Shown piece by piece: positions 1 to 9,743 of a stretch of 50,239 nucleotides of DNA. The notes beneath the pieces were generated by a model that saw only the letters and a program-made list of their open reading frames with translations, was not told the DNA's origin and searched no databases. The translations under genes and the position numbers were made by a program. Source of the stretch: Prevotella sp. (GTDB lineage: Bacteria > Bacteroidota > Bacteroidia > Bacteroidales > Bacteroidaceae); assembly GCA_022775985.1 (NCBI GenBank), contig JALFIM010000079.1, forward strand, positions 1-50,239, in the 5' to 3' direction. The first letter of the stretch is position 1, and each line of letters opens with the position of its first letter.

Positions 1-1623
1 TTCAAGTCGGGTGCCACGCAGGGCACGTTCCGCGTGTACGTGATGCTGCCTTCGGGTGTGGGCGTTTGCCTTACGGAGGAGGCTCTCACGACTAAGGACA
101 ACGACTGGGTACACAAGGAGTTGTCACTCGCCGACTATACACGCTACGACTGGGTGACGGTGAGCTTCGTGCTCGATGATGCTGACGGATTCTTCAGCGA
201 GCAGACCGTAGGCATAGATAATGTGAACATCTGCAGCCGCGACCTGTCTGACCTCGGCGTGCGCATAAGCCAGTACACAGGGAGCCTGAAGCCGGGCGAG
301 ACCATTGAGGGCTCTTACGTGGTGAGCAACTGCGGCTTCAAGGACATCAACGGCTACACCGTCACGCTGAAGGTGGGCGACAAGGTGCTCCGTGAGGAGA
401 CCGTGAAGGAGACGCTCGCGTCTGGTGCCAGCACCAAGTATATGTTCGACTGTCCTGTGTCGGTGCTCGAGCAGCGCGAGAGCCTCGACGTAGCGGCGTC
501 TGTCAAGGCCGCTGACGACGGCTACGACAGCAACGACAGCCAGACCGTCGGCGTGAAGGTGCTGCCCATCGGACTGCTGCAGCCCACAGAGCTCAGTGCT
601 GATTGCACCACAGGTGCTAACGTGCTCACATGGAAGGCTCCTGCCGATGAGATGACAGTGACTGAGGACTTCGAGAACTATACGCCGTGGAGCATAGACG
701 ACTGCGGCCAGTGGAGCTTCATCGACGGCGACGGTGGCGACTGCCACGGCATCGTAGACGAGTTTAATGTGTCGTATGAGAAAGAGTATTATCCGTTTGC
801 ATACACCGTGTTCTCGCCCTATGCTTATGGCTGCAAGAACGACGGCTATTATGACATCACCTCGATGTACCCGTGCGTGAAGCCGAAGAGCGGACAGTAC
901 AGTCTCGCTGCGCTGCACAGCTATAAGTTCAGCATGACTACGTATGAGGACGAGCTCCAGGATGCCGACAACTGGCTGATAAGCCCCGAGCTCAAAGGCT
1001 GCGCACAGGACGTGACGTTCAGTGCCAACAACTTCTGTGAGTCGGGAAGCGGCGCGGCAGGGTCGTATGAGGTGGATTACCCCGAGACCTTCGAGGTGCT
1101 GTATTCTACTACCGATAAGAGCCAGTCGAGCTTCACGAAGATAGGCGAGACTTACTCGCTGACCGGCGGCAAGTGGAGAGACTTCGTGGTATCGCTGCCC
1201 GAGGGTGCCAAGTACTTCGCCATACACCACAACTCCAAGGCACAGGTAGATGATGACAACAACACGGTGTCACCGTACCTCTTCACCCTCGACGACATAA
1301 GCTATGTGGTGGCAAACTACAAGGTAGAGGGCTACAACGTGTATCGCGACGGTGTGCTCGTGGGCAACACCACGGCTACCACGTACAGTGACAACGCATC
1401 TGGCAACCATCTCTATCAGGTTACGGCACTGTATGAGGGCGGACGCGAGAGCTCGCCCGTGACCCTCGACGTGACGTCTGGTATCAGCGGTGCTCCGTAT
1501 GCCGATGGTCTGGAGGTGAAGGCCATCTACACCGTAGACGGCAAGAAGGTGGCCGGCATGACACGTGGCGGTGTGTACGTAGTGGAGTACACCAACGGCG
1601 TGACACGCAAGGTGGTCAAGTGA
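1..1623 (+). CDS. Secreted choice-of-anchor J / fibronectin-like protein with type IX sorting tail (5' truncated)
   Basis: The reading frame is open from base 1, so the gene starts upstream of the window; 540 residues are present. A segment near residues 220-430 has the layout of a choice-of-anchor J (cleaved-adhesin-like) domain: DFENY, many aromatic and acidic residues, and DNWLISPEL. Fibronectin-III-like strands flank it, with LTWKAP before and GYNVYRDG after. The last 35 or so residues (IYTVDGKKV, then GGVYVVEY and a basic end) match the Por/type IX secretion sorting domain that sends proteins to the cell surface in Bacteroidota. The role is probably surface adhesion or carbohydrate/protein binding, but no catalytic domain is visible in this part. 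A 14-bp hairpin follows directly. The family call is good; the function is unknown because the N-terminus is missing. Confidence 0.8.
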   Translation, partial: FKSGATQGTFRVYVMLPSGVGVCLTEEALTTKDNDWVHKELSLADYTRYDWVTVSFVLDDADGFFSEQTVGIDNVNICSRDLSDLGVRISQYTGSLKPGETIEGSYVVSNCGFKDINGYTVTLKVGDKVLREETVKETLASGASTKYMFDCPVSVLEQRESLDVAASVKAADDGYDSNDSQTVGVKVLPIGLLQPTELSADCTTGANVLTWKAPADEMTVTEDFENYTPWSIDDCGQWSFIDGDGGDCHGIVDEFNVSYEKEYYPFAYTVFSPYAYGCKNDGYYDITSMYPCVKPKSGQYSLAALHSYKFSMTTYEDELQDADNWLISPELKGCAQDVTFSANNFCESGSGAAGSYEVDYPETFEVLYSTTDKSQSSFTKIGETYSLTGGKWRDFVVSLPEGAKYFAIHHNSKAQVDDDNNTVSPYLFTLDDISYVVANYKVEGYNVYRDGVLVGNTTATTYSDNASGNHLYQVTALYEGGRESSPVTLDVTSGISGAPYADGLEVKAIYTVDGKKVAGMTRGGVYVVEYTNGVTRKVVK

Positions 1624-1628
1624 TAGCG

Positions 1629-1659
1629 GGTCATGCGGCGGCACCGCCGCCGCATGACC
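1629..1659 (+). terminator. GC-rich hairpin terminator after the adhesin-like gene
   Basis: A perfect 14-bp stem (1629-1642 with 1646-1659) and a 3-nt loop lie 5 bp after the stop codon. No long T tract follows. Confidence 0.65.
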
Positions 1660-1704
1660 TTATGACAGACAATATATAATAAGGTATATATAGGCGTATG
1701 CCTT

Positions 1705-1767
1705 ACAACAGGATTCGGCCCATGACGAGCAACTATTTGCTGCTCGTCATGGGCCGAATCCTGTTGT
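1705..1767. terminator. 27-bp perfect inverted repeat, two-way terminator
   Basis: Arms 1705-1731 and 1741-1767 are perfectly complementary over 27 bp with a 9-nt loop. The element lies between two convergent genes (the adhesin-like gene and the DUF3078 gene), as expected for a terminator working in both directions. Confidence 0.75.
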
Positions 1768-1795
1768 TGTGTGTATGCTTTAGGGCGTAGTAGCG

Positions 1796-3094
1796 TCAGA
1801 AAGCCATTGACAGACCGAACGTGAGGTAGTCGCGGAACATCCAGTAGCCGTGGTGGTCGTCGCGCTTGCGTGAGTCATCGAAGCGTGAGTAGAACTCAAG
1901 ATGGGTGGCGAGGTACTTGTTGAAGCGGAAGTCGAACTTATTGACTATCTGTGCCTCGAAGCGTTCGTATGACGTGTAGCAGTACGACTCCACTCTCCAT
2001 GTGAGGTTCTTGATGAATCCTATGTTGAAGTTCAGGTCTACGCGCGAACCGTAGTCCTGCTGTGAGTGGTGCCCTTGCTTGGCGAAGTTGGCGAGGTTAA
2101 GTCGGTCGGAGTAGCGGTAGTTGTAGGCCAGGGCACCGGCGTTGAAGCGTCCTGCGAGCTTGCCCTTGAACCAGTTAAAGTCGTATATCATACCGAGTGA
2201 CACGTTTACGTATAGCGGTGAGCCGAAGTCGGAGCGCACATGGTGTGAGTTCTTGTCGAAGAGGCGCAGTATCTGCGTGCGTGCGTCCACCTGCAAGGAG
2301 TACGACCACTTCTTGAATGCACGCAGGTTGTAGTTGCCACGGTAGTGCAGGTCGCTGGTGTTGGTCTGCACGCTGTGTATGGTGTCGGTCTTGGAACTGT
2401 TGAATCCGAGCTTGCCTTCTATCATGTGGTCCATGGAGAAGCGTCGCTTGTCGTTGTACTGGGCGTAGAGCTTGAGGTATTGCGTGGTGGTGTAGTTGCT
2501 CTCGCCGCCTTGGTACCAGTTGCCAGAGTAGTAGTTCTGGCTCAGGTCTATGCGGAACTCACCGCTGAAGTGCCAGAAGTTGGGGCGTTTCACCATGATG
2601 TCTATCCTGTCTATGTCTGTGTCTACGGGCGTAGGGGTCTCCTTGTCCACCATCTCCGTGTTGGGTTTCACCTCCGCCGGCTGCGGGTTGAGTATCGGCC
2701 CGATGATGTCTATCTTGCTCTGTGTGCTCTGCACGAGGTCGGGGCGGCGGAAGTACACCGACAACAGCGCGTCGTCGAGGACGGAAGTGGTGGTGTCGGC
2801 ATCGAGTGAGAACCTGTCATGCGCTATGCTGTGGTAGAACGTCATGGGCACGAACAGCTGGTAGTACTTGTTGTCGGGGGTGTACTCGGTGCGGTTGGAG
2901 CTGACGATGGCTTGCAGGGAGTCTATCTGCCGGCGGCAGCGGAGCAGCGAGTCGGTGTACTGGCGGACGAGCACGCTCACGGTGTCAGTCTCTGCGGCGT
3001 GCTTGTGGTGGCGCGGCTGGGCGGTGGCGGCGGTCGGCATTAGGGCCGACAGTGCCCAGCATAATATTAATATGTATAGTAAGTGATGTCTCAT
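1796..3094 (-). CDS. DUF3078 family outer-membrane protein
   Basis: A 432-residue protein with a signal peptide (MRHHLLYILILCWALSALM, then a TAATAQ cleavage region). The N-terminal third is low in recognisable features. From about residue 170 it is made of alternating amphipathic strands rich in Tyr, Trp, Asn and Arg, ending in an aromatic residue (SMAF), as expected for an outer-membrane beta-barrel. The NYYSGNWYQGGESNY stretch is typical of DUF3078, a Bacteroidota family of unknown function. An upstream in-frame ATG at 3154 was not used because it overlaps a TAACTTTG promoter box on the minus strand (3152-3159); the ATG at 3094 starts a clean signal peptide. Divergent from pyrG. Confidence 0.75.
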   Translation of the reverse strand: MRHHLLYILILCWALSALMPTAATAQPRHHKHAAETDTVSVLVRQYTDSLLRCRRQIDSLQAIVSSNRTEYTPDNKYYQLFVPMTFYHSIAHDRFSLDADTTTSVLDDALLSVYFRRPDLVQSTQSKIDIIGPILNPQPAEVKPNTEMVDKETPTPVDTDIDRIDIMVKRPNFWHFSGEFRIDLSQNYYSGNWYQGGESNYTTTQYLKLYAQYNDKRRFSMDHMIEGKLGFNSSKTDTIHSVQTNTSDLHYRGNYNLRAFKKWSYSLQVDARTQILRLFDKNSHHVRSDFGSPLYVNVSLGMIYDFNWFKGKLAGRFNAGALAYNYRYSDRLNLANFAKQGHHSQQDYGSRVDLNFNIGFIKNLTWRVESYCYTSYERFEAQIVNKFDFRFNKYLATHLEFYSRFDDSRKRDDHHGYWMFRDYLTFGLSMAF

Positions 3095-3151
3095 AATCCA
3101 ACGTTTCGTGTGTACTGGTGCGTGAAACAGTGTGAAAAGCATATCGTTCGG

Positions 3152-3159
3152 CAAAGTTA
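3152..3159 (-). promoter_or_regulatory. Bacteroidota -7 box for the DUF3078 gene
   Basis: TAACTTTG on the minus strand, about 58 bp before the chosen start. No clear TTTG box is seen at the expected upstream distance, so the call rests on the -7 box alone. Confidence 0.5.
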
Positions 3160-3359
3160 GGAATAAAATCTGAGATACGTCCTTTTATCCTTGTTAAAAA
3201 GTGGTGCGGCATGGCGGCGTGGTTTTCGCAGCCGTGGTGCGCCGTGGTGTCAGACGCGTAGTCATGCGGTGCCGCAGGTACTGAAAGCCTGCTCAGTCGG
3301 GCCTGTTGCTTACAGTTTGTCATTGTAGGGTATAATCAGTGAATAAAAATATGCCGTTG

Positions 3360-3391
3360 TTTGCTTGTTAGCTAAAATTATGCTAACTTTG
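3360..3391 (+). promoter_or_regulatory. Promoter of pyrG
   Basis: TTTG at 3360-3363 and TAACTTTG at 3384-3391 are separated by 20 bp, a full match to the Bacteroidota housekeeping consensus. It lies about 46 bp before the GTG start of pyrG. Confidence 0.75.
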
Positions 3392-3437
3392 CACATTGAA
3401 TTATTAGTGATATTAATTTTTTATATTTCATATAATC

Positions 3438-5048
3438 GTGGCTGAAACAAAATATATCTTTGTCACTGGCGGCGTGGTTTCCTCATTGGGAAAAGGCATC
3501 ATCTCGTCATCAATAGGTAAGCTCTTGCAGGCAAGAGGCTACAACATCACTATCCAGAAGTTTGACCCGTACATCAACATAGACCCGGGCACGCTCAACC
3601 CGTATGAGCATGGAGAGTGCTACGTTACGGTAGACGGCATGGAGACAGACCTTGACCTCGGGCATTATGAGCGGTTCACCGGCATACAGACTACCAAGGC
3701 CAACTCCATGACCACCGGACGCATCTACAAGTCGGTGATAGACAAGGAGAGACGTGGCGACTATCTCGGCAAGACCATACAGGTGGTGCCGCACATCACC
3801 GACGAGATAAAGCGCAACATCAAGCTCCTCGGCAAGAAATATCACTACGACTTCGTGATAACCGAGATAGGAGGCACCATCGGCGACATAGAGAGTGCGC
3901 CGTTCATGGAGGCCATACGGCAGATGAAGTGGGAGATGGGACGCAACGCCATCAGCGTGCATCTCACGTACGTGCCGTACCTCAAGGCCGCAGGTGAGCT
4001 GAAGACCAAGCCCACACAGCACTCCGTGAAGGAGCTCCAGAGCGTGGGCATACAGCCCGACGTGCTCATCCTCCGCACGGAAAAGCACCTCAACGACGCT
4101 ATTCTGAAGAAAGTGGCCAGCTTCTGCAACGTAGACCGCGACTGTGTCATACAGAGTGAGGACATGCCGAGCATCTATGAGGTGCCCGTGGCCATGCAGC
4201 AGCAGGGCCTCGATACGGCCATCCTGCGCCGTATGGGTGAGCCTATCGGCGAGACCCCGGCCCTCGGGCCGTGGCGCAGTTTCCTTGAAAGGCGCAACAA
4301 GGCCACCAAGGAGGTGCGCATAGGACTCGTGGGCAAGTACGATTTGCAGGATGCCTACAAATCCATACGTGAGAGTCTGTCACAGGCAGGAACCTATAAT
4401 GACCACAAGACCGTGCTCACGTTCATCAACTCGGAGAAGATAACCGAGGACAACGTGGCCGAGATGCTCGCCGGGCAGGACGGCATCATGATATGCCCGG
4501 GATTCGGACAGCGCGGCATAGAGGGCAAGGTGGTTGCCGCACACTACACACGCACGCACGACATCCCGACCTTCGGCATCTGCCTCGGAATGCAGATGAT
4601 GGTCATAGAGTTCGCCCGCAACGTGCTGGGATATGCCGATGCCAACAGCCGTGAGATGGATGAGAAGACTCCGCACAACGTCATCGACATCATGGAGGAG
4701 CAGAAAAACATCACCAACATGGGCGGCACGATGCGACTCGGGGCATACGAGTGCGTGCTGAAACAGGGCTCACGCGTGTTCGAGATATACAATAAGGAGC
4801 ACATACAGGAGCGTCACCGTCATCGCTATGAGTTCAACAACGACTATCAGAAGGAGTTTGAGAAGGCCGGCATGAACTGTGTGGGACGTAACCCTGAGAG
4901 CGACCTCGTGGAGATAGTGGAGATACCAGGTCTCAAATGGTACATAGGCACGCAGTTCCACCCTGAGTATCAGAGCACGGTGCTTAATCCGCATCCGCTC
5001 TTCGTAGACTTCGTGAGGACGGCGATAAAGTATCAGAGCAAGGGATGA
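3438..5048 (+). CDS. pyrG: CTP synthase
   Basis: Makes CTP from UTP, ATP and glutamine, the last step of pyrimidine nucleotide synthesis, in the cytosol. The 536-residue length is normal. The N-terminal amidoligase domain (about 1-270) opens with KYIFVTGGVVSSLGKG and has the nucleotide-binding FDPYINIDPGTLNPYEHGE region. The C-terminal class I glutamine amidotransferase domain has its nucleophile in GICLGM (Cys382) and the His508/Glu510 pair in QFHPEYQS. The start codon is GTG at 3438, preceded by an AT-rich leader and a strong promoter. yidC follows on the same strand after 157 bp. No key residue is missing; the call is secure. Confidence 0.97.
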   Translation: MAETKYIFVTGGVVSSLGKGIISSSIGKLLQARGYNITIQKFDPYINIDPGTLNPYEHGECYVTVDGMETDLDLGHYERFTGIQTTKANSMTTGRIYKSVIDKERRGDYLGKTIQVVPHITDEIKRNIKLLGKKYHYDFVITEIGGTIGDIESAPFMEAIRQMKWEMGRNAISVHLTYVPYLKAAGELKTKPTQHSVKELQSVGIQPDVLILRTEKHLNDAILKKVASFCNVDRDCVIQSEDMPSIYEVPVAMQQQGLDTAILRRMGEPIGETPALGPWRSFLERRNKATKEVRIGLVGKYDLQDAYKSIRESLSQAGTYNDHKTVLTFINSEKITEDNVAEMLAGQDGIMICPGFGQRGIEGKVVAAHYTRTHDIPTFGICLGMQMMVIEFARNVLGYADANSREMDEKTPHNVIDIMEEQKNITNMGGTMRLGAYECVLKQGSRVFEIYNKEHIQERHRHRYEFNNDYQKEFEKAGMNCVGRNPESDLVEIVEIPGLKWYIGTQFHPEYQSTVLNPHPLFVDFVRTAIKYQSKG

Positions 5049-5205
5049 CGGGCGCGGCCTGTACATATCTGCTACATAGGACATCATATTTATAATTCAT
5101 TATATGACGGCCTGAAGCCTTGGCCTCGGAGAGCGGGCGGCGTGCCCGTTGTGCCGGCCAGGGCTTTTGGCTGTCATCCTATTAAACAATCAAAATCCAA
5201 AAACA

Positions 5206-7101
5206 GTGGACAAAAACAACATTATCGGCTTCGTGCTCATCGCTGCCGTGCTGATAGGCTACGGCATCTGGTCGCAGCCGTCGGCTGAGGAGAGGGCCGC
5301 AGCCGCACGACAGGACAGCATCGCCAGTGTGGCGCAGAAGAAAGCACAGGACGACATGAGGATGGCCGAACTGCGAAAGGCTGCCGAGGCAAAGGCTGCC
5401 GCAGCCGCCGACACCACCGCATTGTTCTACACCGCACAGAGCGGCACCGCTTCTGAGGTGACACTCCAGAACAACAAGGTGGCGCTTACGTTCAATACGA
5501 AGGGCGCTACGGTGGAGAAGGCTGTCATTAAGAACTTCACAGACCGCAACGGCAACCCCGACGTGACGCTGTTCGGCAAGAACGACCAGCGGCTGCGGTT
5601 CATGCTCGCCGCCAAGGAGACCAACATCAACAGTGGCGACCTATATTTCACGCCGTCGGAGAAAACCGACTCGTCGGTGGTATTCACCGCTACGGCTGCG
5701 GAAGGAAAGGAGTTGTGCATCAAGTACGTCCTGGGCAAGGACTACATGCTGCACATGCAGTTGCAGGTGCGTGGCATGCAGGGGCTCTTCGCGCCCAACA
5801 CGAGCAGTATGGACATAGCGTGGGAGGGCAAATGCCGCCAGCAGGAGAAGGGCTTTATGTTTGAGAACCGCTATACTACGCTCTCGTATCACATGAGCGA
5901 CGGTGGCGTGAAGCACCTCAGCGAGACCGGAGATGACGACAAGACGGTGGAGGAGAAAACCGACTGGGTGGCTTTCAAGAACCAGTTTTTCTCGGCCGTG
6001 ATGATTGCGAAGGACGACTTCGAGTCAAACGCGCAGCTCGTGAGCATGCCGCAGCAGAAGGGTTCGGGCTACCTCAAGAACTATAAGGCGAGCCTAAAGA
6101 CATTCTTCGACCCTACGGGTAAGACCCCGACGCAGCTCGACTTCTACTTCGGCCCCAACGACTTCCGCCTACTTCAGCATGTGGAGCAGGAGTGCAGCTT
6201 CGGCAAAGACTTGCAGATGCAGCGTCTCGTGTACCTCGGATGGCCGTTGTTCCGTATCATCAACCGCTGGTTCACGCTCTATGTGTTTGACTTCCTGACG
6301 GGTCTCAACATCAACATGGGCATAGTGCTTATACTCATCACGCTGCTGCTGAAGGTCATCACCTACCCGCTGGTGAAGAAGAGCTATATGAGCTCGGCCA
6401 AGATGAGGGTACTGAAGCCGAAACTCGAGGAGGCTACCAAGCAGTACAACAAGCCTGAGGACCAGATGCAGAAGCAACAGGCCATGATGGCTGAGTACTC
6501 CAAGTATGGCGTGAGTCCGCTCTCGGGCTGTCTGCCCATGCTCATACAGATGCCTATCTGGATAGCGATGTTCAACTTCGTGCCTAACGCCATACAGCTG
6601 CGTGGGGAGAGTTTCCTGTGGATTCACGACCTCTCTACGTATGACCCGATATTCGAGTGGAACCACAACATCTGGCTCTTGGGCGATCATCTCAGCCTTA
6701 CGTGTGTGCTGTTCTGCGTGTCTCAGCTCCTGTACTCATGGATGACGATGCGCCAGCAGCGCGACCAGATGGTGGGACAGCAGGCAGAGCAGATGAAGAT
6801 GATGCAGTGGATGATGTTCCTCATGCCGCTGATGTTCTTCTTCATGTTCAATGACTATTCGGCAGGACTCAACTTCTACTACTTCATATCGCTCTTCTTC
6901 AGCGCGGCCATTATGTGGACTCTGCGCAAGACCACTGACGATGAGAAGCTCCTTGCCATACTTGAGGCCAAGTACAAGGAGAACAAGAACAACCCGAAGA
7001 AGCAGAGTGGATTTGCCGCACGCCTCCAGGCCATGCAGGAACAGCAGATGGAACTGCAGCGCAAGCGTGAGGAACTGGAACGCAAGAAACGCGGATTGTA
7101 A
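5206..7101 (+). CDS. yidC: Membrane protein insertase YidC
   Basis: Inserts and folds inner-membrane proteins, alone or with SecYEG. The 631-residue protein has an N-terminal membrane anchor (about residues 6-22), a coiled, Ala-rich linker, a large periplasmic beta domain, and from about residue 340 the conserved insertase core with five membrane segments, including LLLKVITYPL, then SPLSGCLPMLIQMPIW and FMFNDYSAGLNFYYF. The basic, coiled C-terminal tail (Lys/Arg/Gln-rich, about the last 50 residues) is typical of the ribosome-binding end in this group. The chosen start is GTG at 5206, giving MDKNNIIGF; the in-frame ATG at 5149 would add 19 residues not typical of YidC, and the A-rich stretch before 5206 suits Bacteroidota initiation. 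Downstream of pyrG and upstream of the DPP5-like gene on the same strand. Confidence 0.95.
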   Translation: MDKNNIIGFVLIAAVLIGYGIWSQPSAEERAAAARQDSIASVAQKKAQDDMRMAELRKAAEAKAAAAADTTALFYTAQSGTASEVTLQNNKVALTFNTKGATVEKAVIKNFTDRNGNPDVTLFGKNDQRLRFMLAAKETNINSGDLYFTPSEKTDSSVVFTATAAEGKELCIKYVLGKDYMLHMQLQVRGMQGLFAPNTSSMDIAWEGKCRQQEKGFMFENRYTTLSYHMSDGGVKHLSETGDDDKTVEEKTDWVAFKNQFFSAVMIAKDDFESNAQLVSMPQQKGSGYLKNYKASLKTFFDPTGKTPTQLDFYFGPNDFRLLQHVEQECSFGKDLQMQRLVYLGWPLFRIINRWFTLYVFDFLTGLNINMGIVLILITLLLKVITYPLVKKSYMSSAKMRVLKPKLEEATKQYNKPEDQMQKQQAMMAEYSKYGVSPLSGCLPMLIQMPIWIAMFNFVPNAIQLRGESFLWIHDLSTYDPIFEWNHNIWLLGDHLSLTCVLFCVSQLLYSWMTMRQQRDQMVGQQAEQMKMMQWMMFLMPLMFFFMFNDYSAGLNFYYFISLFFSAAIMWTLRKTTDDEKLLAILEAKYKENKNNPKKQSGFAARLQAMQEQQMELQRKREELERKKRGL

Positions 7102-7197
7102 ATACTATATGGCGACAGATTGCCGGGCTCTCTTTCTCTTCTTGCAAGGAGGCCGGGCAATCTGTCGTCTGTTTATCACCTATCTTATCTTTCTATT

Positions 7198-9363
7198 ATG
7201 AACAAGACATTATCTCTTGCCGTTGCCGCCGTCATGGGGTGCAGCGGCGCCAATGCACAGACGATGATTGACAAAACCACCGATATAAGCTCCCTGACCA
7301 CCGACAGGCTCATGAATGCCGAGACGTTGTGGGCCATGGGACGCATAGGAGGGGCCCAGGCTTCGCCCGACGGCAAGTCGGTAGTCTACCAAGTGGGCTA
7401 TTACAGCGTGAAGCAGAACAAGGGTCACCAGATACTCTACGTCCTCTCCATGGACGGAAAGAAGCAGACGAAGCTCACTACGACCACGGCCAGCGAGACG
7501 GATGCCTCGTGGATAGACGGCGGACGGCGCATAGCGTATCTCTCGGGAGGCCAGTTGTGGAGCATGGCGGCCGACGGCACCGACCGTAAGCAGCTCACCC
7601 ATTCGCAGACCGACATCGAGGGCTACAAGTTCTCGCCCGATGGCAAGCACGTCATACTCATCAAGTCGCTGCCGTACCATGAGAGCATAAAGCAGAACCC
7701 TGCCGACTTGCCGTTGGCTACGGGCCGTCTGGTCACAGACCTCAACTACCGCCACTGGGACCACTATGTGGAGACGGTGGCTCATCCGTTTGTCGCTGAC
7801 GTGACAGACGGCGGCATCAGCGATGGCGTGGACATCCTCGATGGCGAGCCTTTCGAGTGTCCGATGTCACCGTTTGGCGGCATAGAGCAGCTCGACTGGA
7901 GCAAGGACTCCAAGATGGTGGCATACACCTGCCGCAAAAAGACGGGCGTGAGCTATGCCGTGTCTACCGACTCGGACATCTATCTCTACGACATAGCTAC
8001 GCGAAAGACCAAGAACCTCTGCAAGCCCGACGACTACAAGCCTGTGCCCGTGGACGTGACGAAGAGCATGAAGAACCAGGCCGTCAACCATCAAGGCTCA
8101 GACCTCAACATGGGCTATGACGTTAATCCGCGATTCTCGCCCGACGGCAAGTACGTGGCATGGCAGAGCATGGCGCGTGACGGCTACGAGAGCGACCGCA
8201 ACAGGCTGTGTGTGTACGACCTCGCCGACGGAAGCAAGAAGTATGTGACGGAGAGTTTCGACTCCAATGTAGACGACTACTGCTGGGCTCCAGACTCGCG
8301 CACGCTCTATTTCATAGGCGTATGGCATGCGTGTGAGAATCTTTACAGCACCGACCTTGGCGGAAACGTGGTGAGGCTGACCGACGACTGGGCCGACTTC
8401 GGCTCAGTGCAGCTCGCCAACAGCGGCAACAAGCTGCTGATGTCGCGCCACAGCCTGTCACAGGCCGATGAGCTGTATGTGGTCACTCCTGGCAAGAACG
8501 TGAAGAAAACCGACGTTCGGCAGCTTACGTTCGAGAACAAGGCGTTCTACGACAACCTCACATTCGGCAAGGTGCAGGAGCGTTGGGTGCAAACCTCCGA
8601 CGGCAAGCAGATGCAGTACTGGGTAGTGTTGCCGGCAGGATTTGACGAGAATAAGAAGTACCCCACGCTGCTGTTCTGCGAGGGAGGCCCCCAAAGCCCC
8701 GTGAGCCAGTTCTGGAGCTACCGCTGGAATTTCCAGATAATGGCGGCCCATGGCTACGTGATTGTCGCTCCCAACCGCCGTGGTCTGCCCGGATTCGGCT
8801 CTGAGTGGAACGAGCAGGTGAGCGGCGACTGGACAGGACAGTGCATGAACGACTACCTTACGGCCATTGACGACGCGGCCGCCAACCTCCCGTTCGTAGA
8901 CAAAGACCGCCTCGGATGCGTTGGCGCAAGTTTCGGAGGATTCTCCGTGTACTACCTCGCCGGGCATCACGACAAGCGTTTCAAGTGCTTCATCTCGCAC
9001 GATGGAGCCTTCAACCTTGAGTCTATGTACACCGATACCGAGGAGGCATGGTTCTCCAACTGGGAGTATGAGGATGCCTACTGGAACAAGGACAAGAGCG
9101 AGAATGCACGCCGCACCTACGACAACAGCCCCCACCGCTTCGTGGATAAGTGGGACACGCCCATACTGTGCATACATGGTGAGAAAGACTACCGCATCAA
9201 TGCCAACCAGGGTTTCGGCGCGTTCAACGCCGCACGTATGCGTGGCATACCGGCAGAGCTGCTCATCTTCCCCGATGAGAACCACTGGGTGCTGAAGCCT
9301 CAGAACGGAGTGCTGTGGCAGCGCACGTTCTTCAGCTGGCTCGACAAGTGGCTGAAAAAGTGA
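7198..9363 (+). CDS. S9 family prolyl-oligopeptidase-type exopeptidase, DPP5-like
   Basis: A secreted, probably periplasmic serine peptidase that would release dipeptides from oligopeptides. The 721-residue protein has a signal peptide (MNKTLSLAVAAVMGCSGANA). Residues of about 40-410 form a WD40-like beta-propeller with repeated FSPDGK motifs. The C-terminal alpha/beta hydrolase domain carries the expected triad: Ser578 in GASFGGF, Asp664 in GEKDYRI and His696 in DENHWV. The GGFSVYYLAGHHDKRFK region closely matches what I recall of Porphyromonas DPP5. The start at 7198 gives a clean signal peptide. A carrier of the MFS type lies 380 bp downstream, which may take up peptide products (inference). 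An acylaminoacyl-peptidase label is the main alternative. Confidence 0.88.
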   Translation: MNKTLSLAVAAVMGCSGANAQTMIDKTTDISSLTTDRLMNAETLWAMGRIGGAQASPDGKSVVYQVGYYSVKQNKGHQILYVLSMDGKKQTKLTTTTASETDASWIDGGRRIAYLSGGQLWSMAADGTDRKQLTHSQTDIEGYKFSPDGKHVILIKSLPYHESIKQNPADLPLATGRLVTDLNYRHWDHYVETVAHPFVADVTDGGISDGVDILDGEPFECPMSPFGGIEQLDWSKDSKMVAYTCRKKTGVSYAVSTDSDIYLYDIATRKTKNLCKPDDYKPVPVDVTKSMKNQAVNHQGSDLNMGYDVNPRFSPDGKYVAWQSMARDGYESDRNRLCVYDLADGSKKYVTESFDSNVDDYCWAPDSRTLYFIGVWHACENLYSTDLGGNVVRLTDDWADFGSVQLANSGNKLLMSRHSLSQADELYVVTPGKNVKKTDVRQLTFENKAFYDNLTFGKVQERWVQTSDGKQMQYWVVLPAGFDENKKYPTLLFCEGGPQSPVSQFWSYRWNFQIMAAHGYVIVAPNRRGLPGFGSEWNEQVSGDWTGQCMNDYLTAIDDAAANLPFVDKDRLGCVGASFGGFSVYYLAGHHDKRFKCFISHDGAFNLESMYTDTEEAWFSNWEYEDAYWNKDKSENARRTYDNSPHRFVDKWDTPILCIHGEKDYRINANQGFGAFNAARMRGIPAELLIFPDENHWVLKPQNGVLWQRTFFSWLDKWLKK

Positions 9364-9743
9364 TTACTACATGACAATAAATGACTGGTTCGTACTCCGC
9401 GCGGCCTTCACAAAGGTTGAGGCTGCCACGGATGTGCGCTTGAAAACAATTTAATAAGTAGATAATCGAGATTATTTTTCTGTCAAGAATTAGATAATTA
9501 GAGAATTTTTCTTCTTACAAAGAGTTTACATTATAAATGTAGAATCAAGAATTAGAGAAAGTGTAACGGCTTTGCCGTTACTGTAATTGGCTTTCGCCGA
9601 ACGTTGTTTCTTAAATTCTTGATAATCTATGAAGTAGGAAAAAATCTCTAATTGGCTTTCGCCGAACGTTGTTTCTCTAATTCTTGACAGGAATAAATGA
9701 GATAATGCTTTTAATATAAATTAATTCTGAATACTTACTTATA
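9364..9743. repeat. AT-rich intergenic region with nested direct and inverted repeats
   Basis: No gene is seen in these 380 bp. It contains a 28-bp direct repeat (9584-9611 and 9649-9676, identical, each with GGCTTTCGCCGAACGTTG). AAGAATTAG-type inverted copies are also present: 9481-9493 pairs with 9677-9689, and 9545-9560 pairs with 9673-9688. A perfect 8-bp hairpin with a TTT loop sits at 9563-9581. The layout suggests a small non-coding repeat element of the palindromic/MITE kind rather than simple regulatory DNA. Confidence 0.7.

Noticed and set aside
124..1230. Long minus-strand reading frame opposite the adhesin-like gene
   Set aside because: It lies wholly on the complement of a frame with clear domain features; its product has no recognisable family and is rich in His, Arg and Leu, typical of antisense reading of GC-rich codons.
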